Below are positions 18,814-29,672 of a stretch of DNA of 52,303 nucleotides, piece by piece. The notes below the pieces were generated by a model. It searched no databases. It was not told the DNA's origin and was given only the letters and a program-made list of their open reading frames with translations. Source of the stretch: Bartonella rattaustraliani AUST/NH4 (GTDB taxonomy: Bacteria > Pseudomonadota > Alphaproteobacteria > Rhizobiales > Rhizobiaceae); NCBI RefSeq assembly GCF_000312565.1, contig NZ_CALW02000067.1, forward strand, positions 1 to 52,303, in the 5' to 3' direction. Made by a program: the position numbers and the translations under genes. Every line of letters starts with the position of its first letter. Position 1 is the first letter of the stretch.

Positions 18814-19758
18814 ATGGTGGCAGCTTTTACTTTTCCAGGGCAGGGGAGCCAGCTTGTTGGTATGGGCAAAATGCTCACAGAACAATTTGCTGTAGCGCGA
18901 ATGGTGTTTGAAGAAGTTGACGATGCTTTGGGTGAGAAATTATCAGAGATCATTTTTGAAGGTCCGGCAGACATTTTGACATTAACAGCAAATGCGCAAC
19001 CAGCTTTAATGGCGGTCTCTATGGCTGTTATGCGTGTCATGGAACAATTGGGATTTGATATAAAAGAAAAGGTAAAATTTGTTGCCGGTCATTCATTGGG
19101 TGAATATTCGGCTCTTTGTGCTGCTGGTACATTGAGTCTTGCGGATACAGCAAGGCTTTTGCGCATTCGTGGAAATGCTATGCAAGCGGCTGTTGCTGTT
19201 GGTGAAGGTGCTATGGCAGCACTTATTGGTTTAGGTGAGCAAGATGTTGAGGAAATCTGCAAAACTGTTTCTGAAGAAGGGATCTGTCAGATTGCTAATG
19301 ATAATGGGGGAGGGCAAATTGTTATTTCAGGTGAAACAAAAGCCGTAAAGGCAGCAGTAGAGATCGCTTCAAAAAAAGGTGCTAAACGTGCACTTCTTCT
19401 TCCGGTTTCTGCGCCTTTCCATTCGTCCTTAATGCAGCCTGCTGCTGATGCCATGAAGAATGCATTTTTGACTGTTAACAAAACGGCTCCTCTTGTTCCT
19501 CTCGTTGCCAATGTTTCTGTTGCACCAGAGAGTGACCCAGAGCACATTGTTGCGCTTCTTGTTCAACAGGTGACGGGAAGAGTACGGTGGCGTGAAACAG
19601 TAGAGTGGATGTATTCCAATGGGGTTGATACGCTTTTTGAAGTTGGTTGTGGAAAAGTATTAACAGGTTTAGCGCGTCGTATTAACAAAGAGATAAAAGG
19701 TTTGACAATTGGCACGGCCGAGGAAATAGAAACGGCACTACAGGTGCTTGGTGTTTGA
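18814..19758 (+). CDS. fabD: Malonyl-CoA:ACP transacylase
   Basis: A 314-residue enzyme that moves malonyl from CoA to acyl carrier protein, supplying FabF and FabH. The oxyanion loop TFPGQGSQ is at residues 5-12 and the catalytic Ser is in GHSLGEYSAL, near residue 91. The catalytic His lies in PVSAPFHSSLM, near 206. GAGGAG precedes the start. It opens the fabD-fabG-acpP-fabF cluster, with fabG 20 bp downstream. Confidence 0.97.
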   Translation: MVAAFTFPGQGSQLVGMGKMLTEQFAVARMVFEEVDDALGEKLSEIIFEGPADILTLTANAQPALMAVSMAVMRVMEQLGFDIKEKVKFVAGHSLGEYSALCAAGTLSLADTARLLRIRGNAMQAAVAVGEGAMAALIGLGEQDVEEICKTVSEEGICQIANDNGGGQIVISGETKAVKAAVEIASKKGAKRALLLPVSAPFHSSLMQPAADAMKNAFLTVNKTAPLVPLVANVSVAPESDPEHIVALLVQQVTGRVRWRETVEWMYSNGVDTLFEVGCGKVLTGLARRINKEIKGLTIGTAEEIETALQVLGV

Positions 19759-19778
19759 CTTTGTAAGGAGTTTAAAAA

Positions 19779-20516
19779 ATGTTTAAATTATCAGGTCGTA
19801 AAGCTCTTGTGACAGGAGCATCAGGGGGAATTGGTGAGGCAATTGCCCGTTGTTTCCATGCGCAAGGAGCAATCGTTGGGCTCCATGGAACACGTGAAGA
19901 GAAGCTTAAAGAAGTGGCGGCAGATCTGGGACAAGATGTTTTTGTGTTTCCAGCTAATCTTTCTGAGCGTCAATCGGTTAAGCAATTGGCTAAAGCAGCG
20001 GAAGAAGAAATGGGGGGAGTTGATATTTTGGTGAATAATGCTGGTCTCACAAGAGACGGTCTTTTTATCCGCATGCAAGAGAAAGATTGGGATGACGTTT
20101 TAGCAATCAATCTAACAGCTGCTTCTGTTCTGACACGTGAATTGACTCATTCTATGATGCGGCGTCGCTATGGAAGAGTGATTAACATAACATCTGTTGT
20201 TGGTGTTGTCGGAAATCCTGGACAAGCAAATTATTGTGCTGCAAAAGCCGGTTTGATAGGCTTTTCTAAAGCTTTGGCGCAAGAAGTTGCTTCTCGAAAC
20301 ATTACGGTTAATTGTATTGCTCCAGGTTTTATTAAGTCGGCCATGACTGACAAACTTAACGAGAAACAAAAAGAAAACATTATGGCTGCCATCCCAATGA
20401 AGCGCATGGGGATGGGAGAAGAAATAGCTTTTGCTGCTGTTTATTTAGCGAGTGATGAAGCTGCATATGTGACGGGTCAAACTCTCCATGTTAATGGCGG
20501 CATGGCAATGATTTGA
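19779..20516 (+). CDS. fabG: 3-oxoacyl-ACP reductase
   Basis: A 245-residue SDR that reduces 3-ketoacyl-ACP with NADPH in fatty acid elongation. The cofactor site TGASGGIGEA is at residues 12-21, NNAG near 88, the catalytic Ser in INITSVVGVVG near 139, and Tyr/Lys in YCAAK near 152-156. The ending YVTGQTLHVNGGMAMI is typical of FabG. The context (fabD before, acpP after) distinguishes it from the other SDR at 8744-9496. Confidence 0.97.
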   Translation: MFKLSGRKALVTGASGGIGEAIARCFHAQGAIVGLHGTREEKLKEVAADLGQDVFVFPANLSERQSVKQLAKAAEEEMGGVDILVNNAGLTRDGLFIRMQEKDWDDVLAINLTAASVLTRELTHSMMRRRYGRVINITSVVGVVGNPGQANYCAAKAGLIGFSKALAQEVASRNITVNCIAPGFIKSAMTDKLNEKQKENIMAAIPMKRMGMGEEIAFAAVYLASDEAAYVTGQTLHVNGGMAMI

Positions 20517-20786
20517 AGTATTTGCTTTATTCTACATTGATTTATAAGTCGTATTATTTTAGATAGGAACGAGTGAAAAGAAATGAAAAGATATGTTCAT
20601 TTCACCAAATATTGTAGATTGATCAATTTATGTCGGGATGTCAGATTGGTTCATTTGGGAGGGGATATCCACAGGATGCTTAGAATCGCTGCCAAAATCT
20701 TTAGAGTCAGAGATCTATTGCTTGATTAGATGACCCGATATAGCTAACAAATTATAAGTAAATAATATAAATTCGAGGATTTCAAC

Positions 20787-21023
20787 ATGAGTGATACAAT
20801 AGAGCGCGTTAAGAAAATTATCGTGGAGCATCTTGGAGTTGATGCAGAGAAGGTCGTAGAAAATGCAAACTTTATCGATGATTTAGGGGCAGATAGTCTT
20901 GATACGGTTGAGCTCGTTATGGCTTTTGAAGAAGAATTTGGTGTGGAAATTCCAGATGAGGCCGCTGAAACAATTTTCACAGTCGGTGATGCAGTAAAGT
21001 TTATCGATCAAGCTTCTGCGTGA
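20787..21023 (+). CDS. acpP: Acyl carrier protein
   Basis: 78 residues, strongly acidic. The Ser in [10 protein letters not shown] (residue 37) is the phosphopantetheine attachment site. It carries the growing chain for FabD, FabG and FabF. GAGGATTTCAAC precedes the ATG. It is separated from fabG by 270 bp, so it probably has its own promoter, as acpP often does. Confidence 0.98.
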   Translation: MSDTIERVKKIIVEHLGVDAEKVVENANFIDDLGADSLDTVELVMAFEEEFGVEIPDEAAETIFTVGDAVKFIDQASA

Positions 21024-21148
21024 TTATTATTATTCAAGAACAAAGACGTAAAGTGCTTTTGCCCACATTCTTTAAGATTATTTTTCTTATCAGGCTATTT
21101 TCAAGAAGAGAGCTTTAAGAAGTGAATCTCAATTCAAGGTTAGAAGTT

Positions 21149-22411
21149 ATGAGACGTGTTGTTGTTACTGGTTTAGGACTTGTGTCTCCATTAGCTGGTG
21201 ATGTCGAGTATAGTTGGACCCGGCTGCTTGAAGGGAAGAGTGGTGTTCGGCGCATTACTGAGTTTGATGTATCCGATTTGCCATGCCAGATTGCTGCTCG
21301 TATCCCCTTGGGAGATGGAACAGATGGGACGTATAATCCTGATTTGCACATGGAGCCCAAAGAACAGCGCAAGGTTGATGCATTTATTGTTTATGCAATA
21401 GCTGCTGCTGATCAAGCGCTTGCAGATGCGGAATGGTTTCCGAAAAGTGATGAAGACCAGATTGGCACGGGTGTCTTAATTGGTTCGGGCATTGGGGGCA
21501 TTGAAGGCATTGTTGAGGCTGGTTATACGCTTCGTAATAAAGGTCCACGACGTGTTTCTCCTTTTTTTATTCCAGGACGTTTGATTAATCTTGCTTCTGG
21601 CTATGTATCGATTAAATACGGTTTGCGTGGTCCTAATCATTCGGTTGTAACCGCCTGCTCGACGGGAGCACATGCAATTGGTGATGCAGCGCGTTTGGTT
21701 GCTTTGGGTGATGCAGATGTTATGGTGGCAGGGGGGACTGAGTCCCCAATAAATCGGATATCTCTTGCTGGTTTTTCTGCTTGTAGAGCTCTTTCTACTT
21801 GTCGTAATGATAATCCTGAGCACGCTTCGCGTCCTTATGACATTGATCGTGATGGTTTTGTGATGGGTGAGGGAGCTGCGGTTGTTGTTTTAGAAGAGCT
21901 TGAACATGCAAAAAAACGAGGTGCTCGTATTTATGCTGAAGTTATAGGCTATGGCTTATCTGGCGATGCTTATCATATTACTGCACCTTCAGAAAGTGGT
22001 GAAGGTGCACAGCGTAGTATGATGGCAGCTCTTGCACGTGCAAAAGTGGATGTAAGTGAGCTTGATTACATTAATGCGCATGGAACTTCAACGATGGCTG
22101 ATACTATTGAATTGGCAGCTGTTGAGCGTGTTTTGGGGCATTATGCGCCACAAATATCCATGTCATCGACGAAGTCATCTGTGGGGCATTTACTTGGTGC
22201 TGCCGGTGCCGCAGAGGCTATTTTTTGTGTTTTAGCGATACGAGATAATATAGCACCAGCAACACTTAATCTTGATAATCCATCTATTGAAACGAAAATT
22301 GACCTCGTTCCACATAAGCCGCGCGAACGAAAAATTGATACGATTCTTTCCAATTCCTTTGGGTTCGGTGGGACAAATGCCTCTTTGGTGATGCGGCGTT
22401 TTAAAGAATAG
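21149..22411 (+). CDS. fabF: 3-oxoacyl-ACP synthase II
   Basis: About 420 residues from the ATG at 21149 (MRRVVVTGLG, the usual family start); a GTG at 21122 extends the frame but adds nothing conserved. It condenses malonyl-ACP with acyl-ACP. The catalytic Cys is in TACSTGAHAIG, the two His in NAHGTSTM and VGHLLGAAGA, and the C-terminal GGTNASLV is present. An AAGG box lies about 10-13 nt upstream. Confidence 0.97.
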   Translation: MRRVVVTGLGLVSPLAGDVEYSWTRLLEGKSGVRRITEFDVSDLPCQIAARIPLGDGTDGTYNPDLHMEPKEQRKVDAFIVYAIAAADQALADAEWFPKSDEDQIGTGVLIGSGIGGIEGIVEAGYTLRNKGPRRVSPFFIPGRLINLASGYVSIKYGLRGPNHSVVTACSTGAHAIGDAARLVALGDADVMVAGGTESPINRISLAGFSACRALSTCRNDNPEHASRPYDIDRDGFVMGEGAAVVVLEELEHAKKRGARIYAEVIGYGLSGDAYHITAPSESGEGAQRSMMAALARAKVDVSELDYINAHGTSTMADTIELAAVERVLGHYAPQISMSSTKSSVGHLLGAAGAAEAIFCVLAIRDNIAPATLNLDNPSIETKIDLVPHKPRERKIDTILSNSFGFGGTNASLVMRRFKE

Positions 22412-22509
22412 TAATCATTTTTCTGTTGATGAGATTTCTGCTTTTTTATTATAAAAATTTCAGGAAAGGATTATAGTGGTGTCCCTAAAAACTATTGAGG
22501 GTGGTAGTT

Positions 22510-23622
22510 ATGTCCGCTATGAAAAATGGAAGAGCACTGAAGGACGTACATGATTCTTCTTCGAATCAGAGAGTAGATAATAATGGTATGTTAGCTCATA
22601 AAAAACAAAAAAAGTCTTCCGTCATACGTAATCCTTTCGTCATCCTTGGTCATTTTTTTTTGATGCTAATGCTGGTTGTTATCTTGGCTGTAAGCATTCC
22701 TCTTTACATTGGAAAAACGATTTTTGAAGGGAAGGGAACGTTTGAGACAGAACAGGTTGTTCTTATTTATCCTGGAATGGGAATTCGTGAAATTGCTTCA
22801 TTGCTAGAAAAACACGCTCTTATTCGATCATCAGATGTTTTTGTTTATGGGGTTGGTTATCATCAAAAAACAACACATCTGAAGGCTGGTGAATATTTGA
22901 TTCCAGCACATGCTTCAATGCAGGATATTATGGATATCTTTGTGAAAGGAAAATCGATTGAATATACGTTTACAGTGCCAGAAGGTTTAACGGTTCAACA
23001 GGTTTTTGATCGATTAATTGCCAATGAAATTTTGGTTGGGGATCTTCCAAAAGCTTTGCCGCCAGAAGGCAGTTTAATGACAGACACTGTTCACTTTATT
23101 CGGGGAACAACGCGTAAAGAAATTATCAACAGATTGCGTGAAGGACAGACAAAATTAGTTCATGCAATATGGGCTATGCGCTCTCCTGATTTACCAATAA
23201 AATCTATTGACGAGTTTGTGATATTGGCATCGATTGTTGAAAAAGAGACAGGAATTGCTGCAGAGAGACCAAAGATTGCAGCAGTATTTTATAACCGCCT
23301 TGCAAAACATATGCGTCTTCAATCTGATCCAACGGTTATTTATGGTCTCTTTGGTGGAAAAGGGTTACCAGCTGGACGGGCCATTTATCGTTCAGATCTT
23401 GAGAAAGAAACACCCTATAATACTTATAAGATTTACGGTTTACCACCAACAGCTATTGCAAATCCAGGAAAAGATTCGCTAAAAGCGGTGGCACATTCAC
23501 CAAAAAGTGATGTGCTCTATTTTGTCGCGGATGGTTCTGGAGGACATGTTTTTTCTAGAACTCTAGAGGAACATAATATAAATGTTCGCAAGTGGCGTGC
23601 ATTAAAGGCTGCGGCACATTAG
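22510..23622 (+). CDS. mltG: Endolytic transglycosylase MltG
   Basis: About 370 residues starting at the ATG at 22510, which has GAGG 9 nt upstream; a TTG at 22495 is in frame but unlikely. A cytosolic basic N-terminus (about 45 residues) precedes one membrane helix (residues about 48-70), then a periplasmic YceG domain with a LysM-like part. The catalytic Glu is in [18 protein letters not shown], followed by VFYNRL and [10 protein letters not shown]. It cleaves nascent glycan strands and helps set their length. It follows fabF directly, the normal Rhizobiales order. Confidence 0.95.
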   Translation: MSAMKNGRALKDVHDSSSNQRVDNNGMLAHKKQKKSSVIRNPFVILGHFFLMLMLVVILAVSIPLYIGKTIFEGKGTFETEQVVLIYPGMGIREIASLLEKHALIRSSDVFVYGVGYHQKTTHLKAGEYLIPAHASMQDIMDIFVKGKSIEYTFTVPEGLTVQQVFDRLIANEILVGDLPKALPPEGSLMTDTVHFIRGTTRKEIINRLREGQTKLVHAIWAMRSPDLPIKSIDEFVILASIVEKETGIAAERPKIAAVFYNRLAKHMRLQSDPTVIYGLFGGKGLPAGRAIYRSDLEKETPYNTYKIYGLPPTAIANPGKDSLKAVAHSPKSDVLYFVADGSGGHVFSRTLEEHNINVRKWRALKAAAH

Positions 23623-23689
23623 TTTAAGGGATTGCCAAAAATCTTATTATGGAAGTTTTGAAGCAAAATTGAAGAAAAAGCAAAGCAGT

Positions 23690-24358
23690 ATGATGACCTT
23701 TTTAAAGCATGAATTGGGGAGTAAAAAAAGAAATCAACGTCGCGGTTTTTTATTGATTCTTTCTTCACCTTCAGGTGCTGGTAAATCAACACTTTCTCGG
23801 TTACTTTTGCAAGATGGACAATTAGAGCTTTCTGTCAGTATGACGACACGGCAAAGACGTCCCAGTGAGGTGGACGGTGTTCACTATCATTTTATTTCAA
23901 AGAAAGAATTTGAACGCAAACGTGATGGAAATGAATTTATTGAATGGGCAGAAGTTCATGGAAACTATTACGGAACTTTACGTGAAAGCGTTGAAAATGC
24001 ACTTAATGCCGGTAAAGATATGTTATTTGATATTGATTACCAAGGTACTAAACAGCTGCAAAAAAAAATGTCGGGAGATACTGTATCTGTTTTTATCCTT
24101 CCTCCATCAATGAAAGAGCTTATTTCACGTTTACACCGTCGAGCAGAAGATAACCAGGATATTATTGAGCTGCGATTGAAGAATGCACGAAAAGAGTTGC
24201 AGTATTGGCATTCTTATGATTACATTGTGGTAAATGAGGATCTCAATCAATCTGTTTCGCTTATGAGATCAATTTATTGGGCAGAAACAGTGAAGCGTGA
24301 GCGTTGTTCTTTTCTTGAACCTTTCATTGAGAGACTTATCGCTGAAAAGATTGACTGA
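23690..24358 (+). CDS. gmk: Guanylate kinase
   Basis: About 222 residues from ATG 23690 (23693 is equally possible). It phosphorylates GMP to GDP. The P-loop is in [14 protein letters not shown], near residues 26-34. GMP-binding blocks [19 protein letters not shown] and [12 protein letters not shown] follow, then [11 protein letters not shown]. The N-terminal 20 residues are basic and extra compared with E. coli Gmk. In many Rhizobiales a yicC-family gene lies between mltG and gmk; here the gap is only 67 bp. Confidence 0.96.
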   Translation: MMTFLKHELGSKKRNQRRGFLLILSSPSGAGKSTLSRLLLQDGQLELSVSMTTRQRRPSEVDGVHYHFISKKEFERKRDGNEFIEWAEVHGNYYGTLRESVENALNAGKDMLFDIDYQGTKQLQKKMSGDTVSVFILPPSMKELISRLHRRAEDNQDIIELRLKNARKELQYWHSYDYIVVNEDLNQSVSLMRSIYWAETVKRERCSFLEPFIERLIAEKID

Positions 24359-24398
24359 TATCATTTGTATGAAAACAATGAGTCAGAAACTGTGTTTT

Positions 24399-25229
24399 TT
24401 AGTGCAATAAATTAGCTAAAGTAACAAACTCAGAAATTGAAAGCGTTTCGGCGCGCCGTGTTCCATCGATTCCAGCTTTTTCTAAAAGTATTTCACCTCC
24501 AAGTGTCTTGAAATTTTGACGAAGCATTTTTCGTCTTTGTCCAAAAGCAACTTTTGTTACCAAGCTTAATTTTTGTGCACAGCAGGCGAGAGGCTGTGTT
24601 CGCGGAATAATATGCACAACGGAAGAAGTGACTTTGGGCGCTGGAATAAAGGCTTGAGGAGGTACATCAAAAGCAATTTTGGCAAAGGTACGCCAACCGG
24701 TTAAGACACTGAGACGTCCATAATGGGCAGATTGAGGTTTTGCAGTAAGACGTTTGGCAACTTCACGTTGAAACATCAATGTCATTGATTCATAAAAAGG
24801 AGGCCATGGCTCGACCAAAAGCCAATTTAACAAGAGTTGTGTTCCAATATTATAAGGGAGATTTGCAATAATACGTGGCTTTTCTAAAGGGGCTGTAAAA
24901 AGTTTTGAGAAATCTTGCTTCAATGCGTCATGACAAATGATTTTCAGTTTTTGCGGATAGTGCTTTTCTATCTCTAGGAGAGCCGCTATACAACGTTCAT
25001 CACGCTCTATTGCTGTGACAATGGCACCCTTTGCCAGTATGGCACGTGTCAGAGCTCCAGGCCCTGGACCAACTTCAATAACAGGTTTTCCTTCTATATC
25101 TCCTGCTTGACGGGCAATTTTAGATGTTAAGTTAAGATCAAAAAGAAAGTTTTGACCCAAGGATTTATGCGCTTGTAATCCATATGTATCAATGACCTCA
25201 CGAAGAGGAGGGAGAATATCTATTGGCAT
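24399..25229 (-). CDS. rsmA: 16S rRNA dimethyladenosine transferase (KsgA)
   Basis: A 276-residue methyltransferase that dimethylates two adjacent adenines in helix 45 of 16S rRNA. SAM-binding and catalytic motifs are [24 protein letters not shown] and the catalytic [13 protein letters not shown]. The C-terminal RNA-binding part has [17 protein letters not shown]. The start overlaps the last 10 bp of pdxA. It converges with gmk with a 40-bp gap that has no clear terminator. Confidence 0.97.
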   Translation of the reverse strand: MPIDILPPLREVIDTYGLQAHKSLGQNFLFDLNLTSKIARQAGDIEGKPVIEVGPGPGALTRAILAKGAIVTAIERDERCIAALLEIEKHYPQKLKIICHDALKQDFSKLFTAPLEKPRIIANLPYNIGTQLLLNWLLVEPWPPFYESMTLMFQREVAKRLTAKPQSAHYGRLSVLTGWRTFAKIAFDVPPQAFIPAPKVTSSVVHIIPRTQPLACCAQKLSLVTKVAFGQRRKMLRQNFKTLGGEILLEKAGIDGTRRAETLSISEFVTLANLLH

Positions 25230-26233
25230 GACATCAAATTATTTTTTGCAAGTTGATTTGCAAATTGAAGAGCAGCAATAAAGCTTTCAGGAGAGGCAAT
25301 CCCTTTATGAGCAATATCAAAAGCAGTTCCGTGATCTGGAGAAGTTCGAATGAAAGGTAGCCCTAAAGTGATATTGACAGTGCGATTAAAATCCAATGTT
25401 TTAACGGGAATTAGAGCTTGATCATGGTACATGCAAAAGGCAACATCATAGGTTTTTCTTGCGCATTCATGAAACATTGTATCGGCAGGAAGAGGACCAA
25501 CAATATGAAGTCCTTTCTTTTTAAGATGTTCAATAGCGGGCGTGATAATTTCAATATCTTCTTTTCCCATTGCACCCGATTCTCCAGCATGAGGATTGAG
25601 TCCGGCAACAGCAAGACGGGGAGATGTCATTTTAAATCGTGTTTTTAAATCATTTTCAGTAATGCATATCGTTTGAATGATTAAATGGCGGGTGAGGTGT
25701 GAGGGAACTTCTTTGAATGGAATGTGAACAGTAATGGGAACAGTCTTCAATTGAGTCCCTGACAACATCATCACTGGATGATAGTATGTACTGGAGGCTT
25801 GATGGGCTAAATGAGAGAGAAATTCTGTATGTCCTGGAAATTCAAATCCCGCTTCATAAAGGTTTTTCTTTGCAATGGGGCAAGTGACGAGTGCACACGC
25901 ATTCCCGTTTTGGATGAATTGAACACCGCGTTCAATCGCTTCAATGATTCCAGCTGCATTCTCCGGTGAAGGCAAACCCAACCGATCGCTCTGCTGGTTT
26001 TTTAATGGTATGACGGGAAGAGCTGTTTGAAAGTTTTTTACAGAATGATTTATGGAAACAGATTCTATCTTAGCATCAATTTGTAAAAAATGAGCACGTG
26101 AACGAATAACATCTGGATCTGCAAGTAAAGCAAACGGTGGAATTTGACGCGCTAGGCGCAAGCTCCACGCTTTTATAGCTATTTCAGGACCAATTCCGGC
26201 AGGATCACCACCACTAACAACAAGTGTAGCCAT
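25220..26233 (-). CDS. pdxA: 4-hydroxythreonine-4-phosphate dehydrogenase
   Basis: A 337-residue NAD-dependent enzyme of pyridoxal phosphate synthesis (DXP-dependent pathway). Family blocks [12 protein letters not shown] at the N-terminus, GHTEFL, the metal-binding [13 protein letters not shown] and [11 protein letters not shown] are all present. The start shares one base with the surA stop (TAATG) and its end overlaps rsmA by 10 bp, so surA-pdxA-rsmA are tightly coupled, as in many proteobacteria. Confidence 0.97.
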   Translation of the reverse strand: MATLVVSGGDPAGIGPEIAIKAWSLRLARQIPPFALLADPDVIRSRAHFLQIDAKIESVSINHSVKNFQTALPVIPLKNQQSDRLGLPSPENAAGIIEAIERGVQFIQNGNACALVTCPIAKKNLYEAGFEFPGHTEFLSHLAHQASSTYYHPVMMLSGTQLKTVPITVHIPFKEVPSHLTRHLIIQTICITENDLKTRFKMTSPRLAVAGLNPHAGESGAMGKEDIEIITPAIEHLKKKGLHIVGPLPADTMFHECARKTYDVAFCMYHDQALIPVKTLDFNRTVNITLGLPFIRTSPDHGTAFDIAHKGIASPESFIAALQFANQLAKNNLMSCQ

Positions 26234-27189
26234 TATGAGTTTTGAATACGCGCTGCTCGCCGCAATTCCTCTAAATATTTTTCGCTTAATTTTTCAAGTT
26301 CTTGTGGACCGTTTTTCTTTCTATCTTCAATAGAAAAGACGAGCTGAGCTACGTAATCATCAGAAACTCTTTTTATTTTACACACGGCAATTGATTCAAT
26401 TCCATCAGAAGTCTCTTGTAATTTTGACATTTTTCCGACAGGTGTTTCCAGTATAGCCTGCTCCCATGCATTGGGTAGTTGAGGCTCAAGAAATTTTCCT
26501 AAATTTCGGATAGTAACATCTAAAATGCCCCTTGCTTGTTTCCGCGAGCTCGTACATCCTTGGAAATGTGCGCGAAAATTATTTGCTTCTCTATAACGCT
26601 GTTCAAAGATTTCTGAACGGCGATGTGCAGGAATGACAAAAACAATGCGCTGTAGTGTATATTCATTAATGGAAGGTTTTACACCACCATTTTTCAAGAT
26701 TCTGCGAACAGCCTCTTGTTCAGTAATGAGACCCTTTTCTGCCTGGTAGCGCGCATTAACAAGACGTCCCCATCCCATTTGTCCACGGATGTAATCTTTA
26801 AAATGTTGCACTGTGATATTACTCTGAATCAGAATCTGATTGAGCTGATCAACAGCCATATTATTTTGTGTTGCAAAGTTCTCAAAAGCACTGTTAACTT
26901 CCTCATTGCTCACTTCAATATTACGGCGTTTTATTTCGGCATTTTTGAGTGCTTCATCGATAAGATCTTTTTTAGCTTGTGCAGCGAGATTACCCTGCTT
27001 TTGTTGTAGCTGAAGAAAGGCAATACGCTTTTGAATATCATAATTTGTGATAGGAACACCATTAACTGTGACAACAATGGTAGTTTGTGCGACGACAGGT
27101 AGAATAAAAATTTCACTCACCAATAAGCTACTGACGCTTAAAGGTGCAATACAGAATAAAGCAAGAATACGCTTTTTAAATTTGTTCAT
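26233..27189 (-). CDS. surA: SurA-type periplasmic chaperone
   Basis: About 318 residues from the ATG at 27189, which has AAGG 9 nt upstream; an in-frame ATG at 27222 lacks one. A signal peptide (residues 1 to about 35) is followed by the SurA N-terminal chaperone domain, starting VVTVNGVPITNYDI. A weakly conserved parvulin-like segment comes next; no complete active rotamase motif is obvious. E. coli SurA has 428 residues and two parvulin domains; this short form is usual in Rhizobiales. It should help outer-membrane proteins, including LptD next door and possibly the autotransporters, cross the periplasm. Confidence 0.85.
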   Translation of the reverse strand: MNKFKKRILALFCIAPLSVSSLLVSEIFILPVVAQTTIVVTVNGVPITNYDIQKRIAFLQLQQKQGNLAAQAKKDLIDEALKNAEIKRRNIEVSNEEVNSAFENFATQNNMAVDQLNQILIQSNITVQHFKDYIRGQMGWGRLVNARYQAEKGLITEQEAVRRILKNGGVKPSINEYTLQRIVFVIPAHRRSEIFEQRYREANNFRAHFQGCTSSRKQARGILDVTIRNLGKFLEPQLPNAWEQAILETPVGKMSKLQETSDGIESIAVCKIKRVSDDYVAQLVFSIEDRKKNGPQELEKLSEKYLEELRRAARIQNS

Positions 27190-27317
27190 GGAGTAAGCCT
27201 TCGCACTGTTTATTAATATCAATTACTCTAAAATATACGTTTTTTTCATAAAAACAACGATAAGTTAAATTGTATATAGATTCTCTTTACAAATTTTAAC
27301 TCTTTATAAATTTAGAT

Positions 27318-29672
27318 TTATCTTTTTCTAGCATTTGCAATTGTACGCAATGAAAGAGAAAAATTAAAGTTTTGCAAAGGTGTTTTTTTCTCTGGACTTG
27401 TTAATTGTTGATAACCGAATGTAAGCCCGAAACATTCATCTGTATAATTTAAACTGATTCCCCGCTTTACGAATAGACCTGATGTTAAATCATAATCAGC
27501 ATTGCTATTAAGAGACCAATAGTGAGCGAATTTAATGTCAGTTTGAAAAGAAATTTCTTGTCGTTTTTGTGTATATTCATCATTTGGTTGGCTTGCGATA
27601 TAGGCATATTGTACAGCTGCCACAAAGTTTTGCCATTTTTGTGATGCTTCAATTTCACTGCGATGAATTTTCCCTGTTGCCTTATCAAAACGCCCACGAG
27701 CTTCTAGAGAAAAAACACCCTTATAGTTTGCTCCCAACATGGCAACATAGTCTGAACGTGTTGCTTCAAGGCTAGAATGTGTGCCTACATGAACAAAATC
27801 CTTTTCTGCAAAAGAATTTTTTCCTGCAAGATGAAAGGATTGTCCAACCAGACCATAAAGAGACCAATCATTGTTAAAATTTCCGGAATATCTAAGTCCT
27901 ATATTGGCTCTTGTTCCCCCTTCTACGCGATCATAACCAGAGAATTTATCACGCTGAAAGAGCGTTGTTGCGTCAAATACAAAGCTTTGTGCGTCTTCAT
28001 TGGGAATTTGTCCGATAGAATGTTCATTATTGCGTATAAAAATTTGTGCTGTTGGTTCTATGATATGTGTCGATTGATTAAGTGTGACGAGGAGGGGATA
28101 GCGTACTTCCAAACCTGCTGTGGCTATTCCACGAAATGCTGAGTTACGAATAGTTGATGAGAAATCACTGATGAGAGGATCCGTATCATTTTCGTGTATA
28201 TTTGTTGTAATGATATCAGCACGTAGAGAAAGAAGGGGAGTTAATATCAGCCCATTGTCTGTGTTGATGCGTTTTTTCCATTCAAACTCGTTTGTTAAAC
28301 GAAAACTGTTTCCAGCCATACCAGAAAGTCTCGCTGAGTTGAGAGGATGTCCGTTCCAGTCAGTAGAATTGAGATCAGTATGACGACGATAAATGGATTG
28401 CATATTGCTATGAAAAGTGAGTTCTCCAGTATAAATTGGTTCATCTGGTGTGAAAGAATAATCGATGCGGGGGAGAACAAACGCTTGCCGAGAGTGGCGT
28501 TCAGAAGAGGAGTCATTCAAAGTCAAATTTTGAACTTTGAAATGGTAAAAATGCATATCGAAATGGTTTTTTCCCGCAAGGCCATTCAAATAAAGCTGAG
28601 ACAGTTGTGTAGGATCGCTATAATTTTCAAGTTTATAGGCACGACTAAAATGTTGATCAGATTGTGCAAAAATATCCCATCCATAAGTCCAGCGTGAATT
28701 AAGACGAAAATCCCCCTTTGTTGCTAGCATATAACGGTTTTTATGCTGTGCATCAACCATATCACTCTCAAAGTCATGTGGTTTCATTTGATGTATATAA
28801 GCGAAGCGAACATTGTAACTTCCTGTTTTAAAACGTTGTCGCCATTCACCCTCAGTTAAAAGACCTTGTTGGGTATAAATCGTAGAAGAAAGCGTGAAAT
28901 CATAATGGGGAGCGAGATTCCAGAAATAAGAATTTTTCATGCCTATGCCGAGATAATCGGTATAAAAAAAGCGAGGCGCAAGAAAACCACTAACACGTTT
29001 CACAGTTGGGTCATAGAGCTCAAAAGTTGGAAGTTGTGCAACGGGCATACCAAAAACTTCAAAACGACCATTTTCAAATCGAATTTTTTTGGTAATACTA
29101 TTCCATATAATTTTTCTCGCTCTAATCTTCCATATTATTTCTTTATCGGGCTTATAAGAGCAAGGTTCACAGGCTGTATAGGTAGCATTTTCGAAAACTG
29201 TTATCTGGTTATTGCTGCGTGTAGCACGTGCTGCTGCAAAATGAATATTATTTTCTGTATCGATGCGTAAGGCATTAACGAATCCCTCACCAAAATCTTT
29301 TGTCATATCAATTTGATTGGAATAAATTTTATTCCCATCTCTTTGTATAATTTCAACATTTCCTTGTGCGATAATCCGCCCTGTTTTTTGATTATATGTC
29401 ACTTTTTGAGCGGAAACTTTATTACCATCATATTCAATTTGGACATTGCCTTGTGCAGAAACAGTGTTTTCATCACGATTGTAGATGAGTTCATCTGCAG
29501 AGAGCAAAAGAGGGCTCACGGGATTTTGGATGCGATTTTTGACAAGAGTAGGAGGGCTTTTAGCATGTATAGAACAAGATAAAGATACAACTAAGATAAC
29601 GCCCATAATGCTTTTTAAGGCACATGCACTTAATTTTGTTAAAATCACTTTCTTACTTATTGATACTTTCAC
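27318..29672 (-). CDS. lptD: LPS-assembly outer-membrane protein LptD
   Basis: A 784-residue protein that inserts lipopolysaccharide into the outer leaflet. Signal peptide (residues 1 to about 37, ending SIHA), then an OstA/LptA-like jellyroll (residues about 50-170 with NTVSAQGNVQIEYDGNKVSA), then the large beta-barrel ending in an aromatic-rich strand before NARKR. A CEPC pair (near residues 148-151) and one Cys near the C-terminus may supply disulfides. It sits downstream of lptG with no spacer and upstream of surA. Confidence 0.94.
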   Translation of the reverse strand: MKVSISKKVILTKLSACALKSIMGVILVVSLSCSIHAKSPPTLVKNRIQNPVSPLLLSADELIYNRDENTVSAQGNVQIEYDGNKVSAQKVTYNQKTGRIIAQGNVEIIQRDGNKIYSNQIDMTKDFGEGFVNALRIDTENNIHFAAARATRSNNQITVFENATYTACEPCSYKPDKEIIWKIRARKIIWNSITKKIRFENGRFEVFGMPVAQLPTFELYDPTVKRVSGFLAPRFFYTDYLGIGMKNSYFWNLAPHYDFTLSSTIYTQQGLLTEGEWRQRFKTGSYNVRFAYIHQMKPHDFESDMVDAQHKNRYMLATKGDFRLNSRWTYGWDIFAQSDQHFSRAYKLENYSDPTQLSQLYLNGLAGKNHFDMHFYHFKVQNLTLNDSSSERHSRQAFVLPRIDYSFTPDEPIYTGELTFHSNMQSIYRRHTDLNSTDWNGHPLNSARLSGMAGNSFRLTNEFEWKKRINTDNGLILTPLLSLRADIITTNIHENDTDPLISDFSSTIRNSAFRGIATAGLEVRYPLLVTLNQSTHIIEPTAQIFIRNNEHSIGQIPNEDAQSFVFDATTLFQRDKFSGYDRVEGGTRANIGLRYSGNFNNDWSLYGLVGQSFHLAGKNSFAEKDFVHVGTHSSLEATRSDYVAMLGANYKGVFSLEARGRFDKATGKIHRSEIEASQKWQNFVAAVQYAYIASQPNDEYTQKRQEISFQTDIKFAHYWSLNSNADYDLTSGLFVKRGISLNYTDECFGLTFGYQQLTSPEKKTPLQNFNFSLSLRTIANARKR

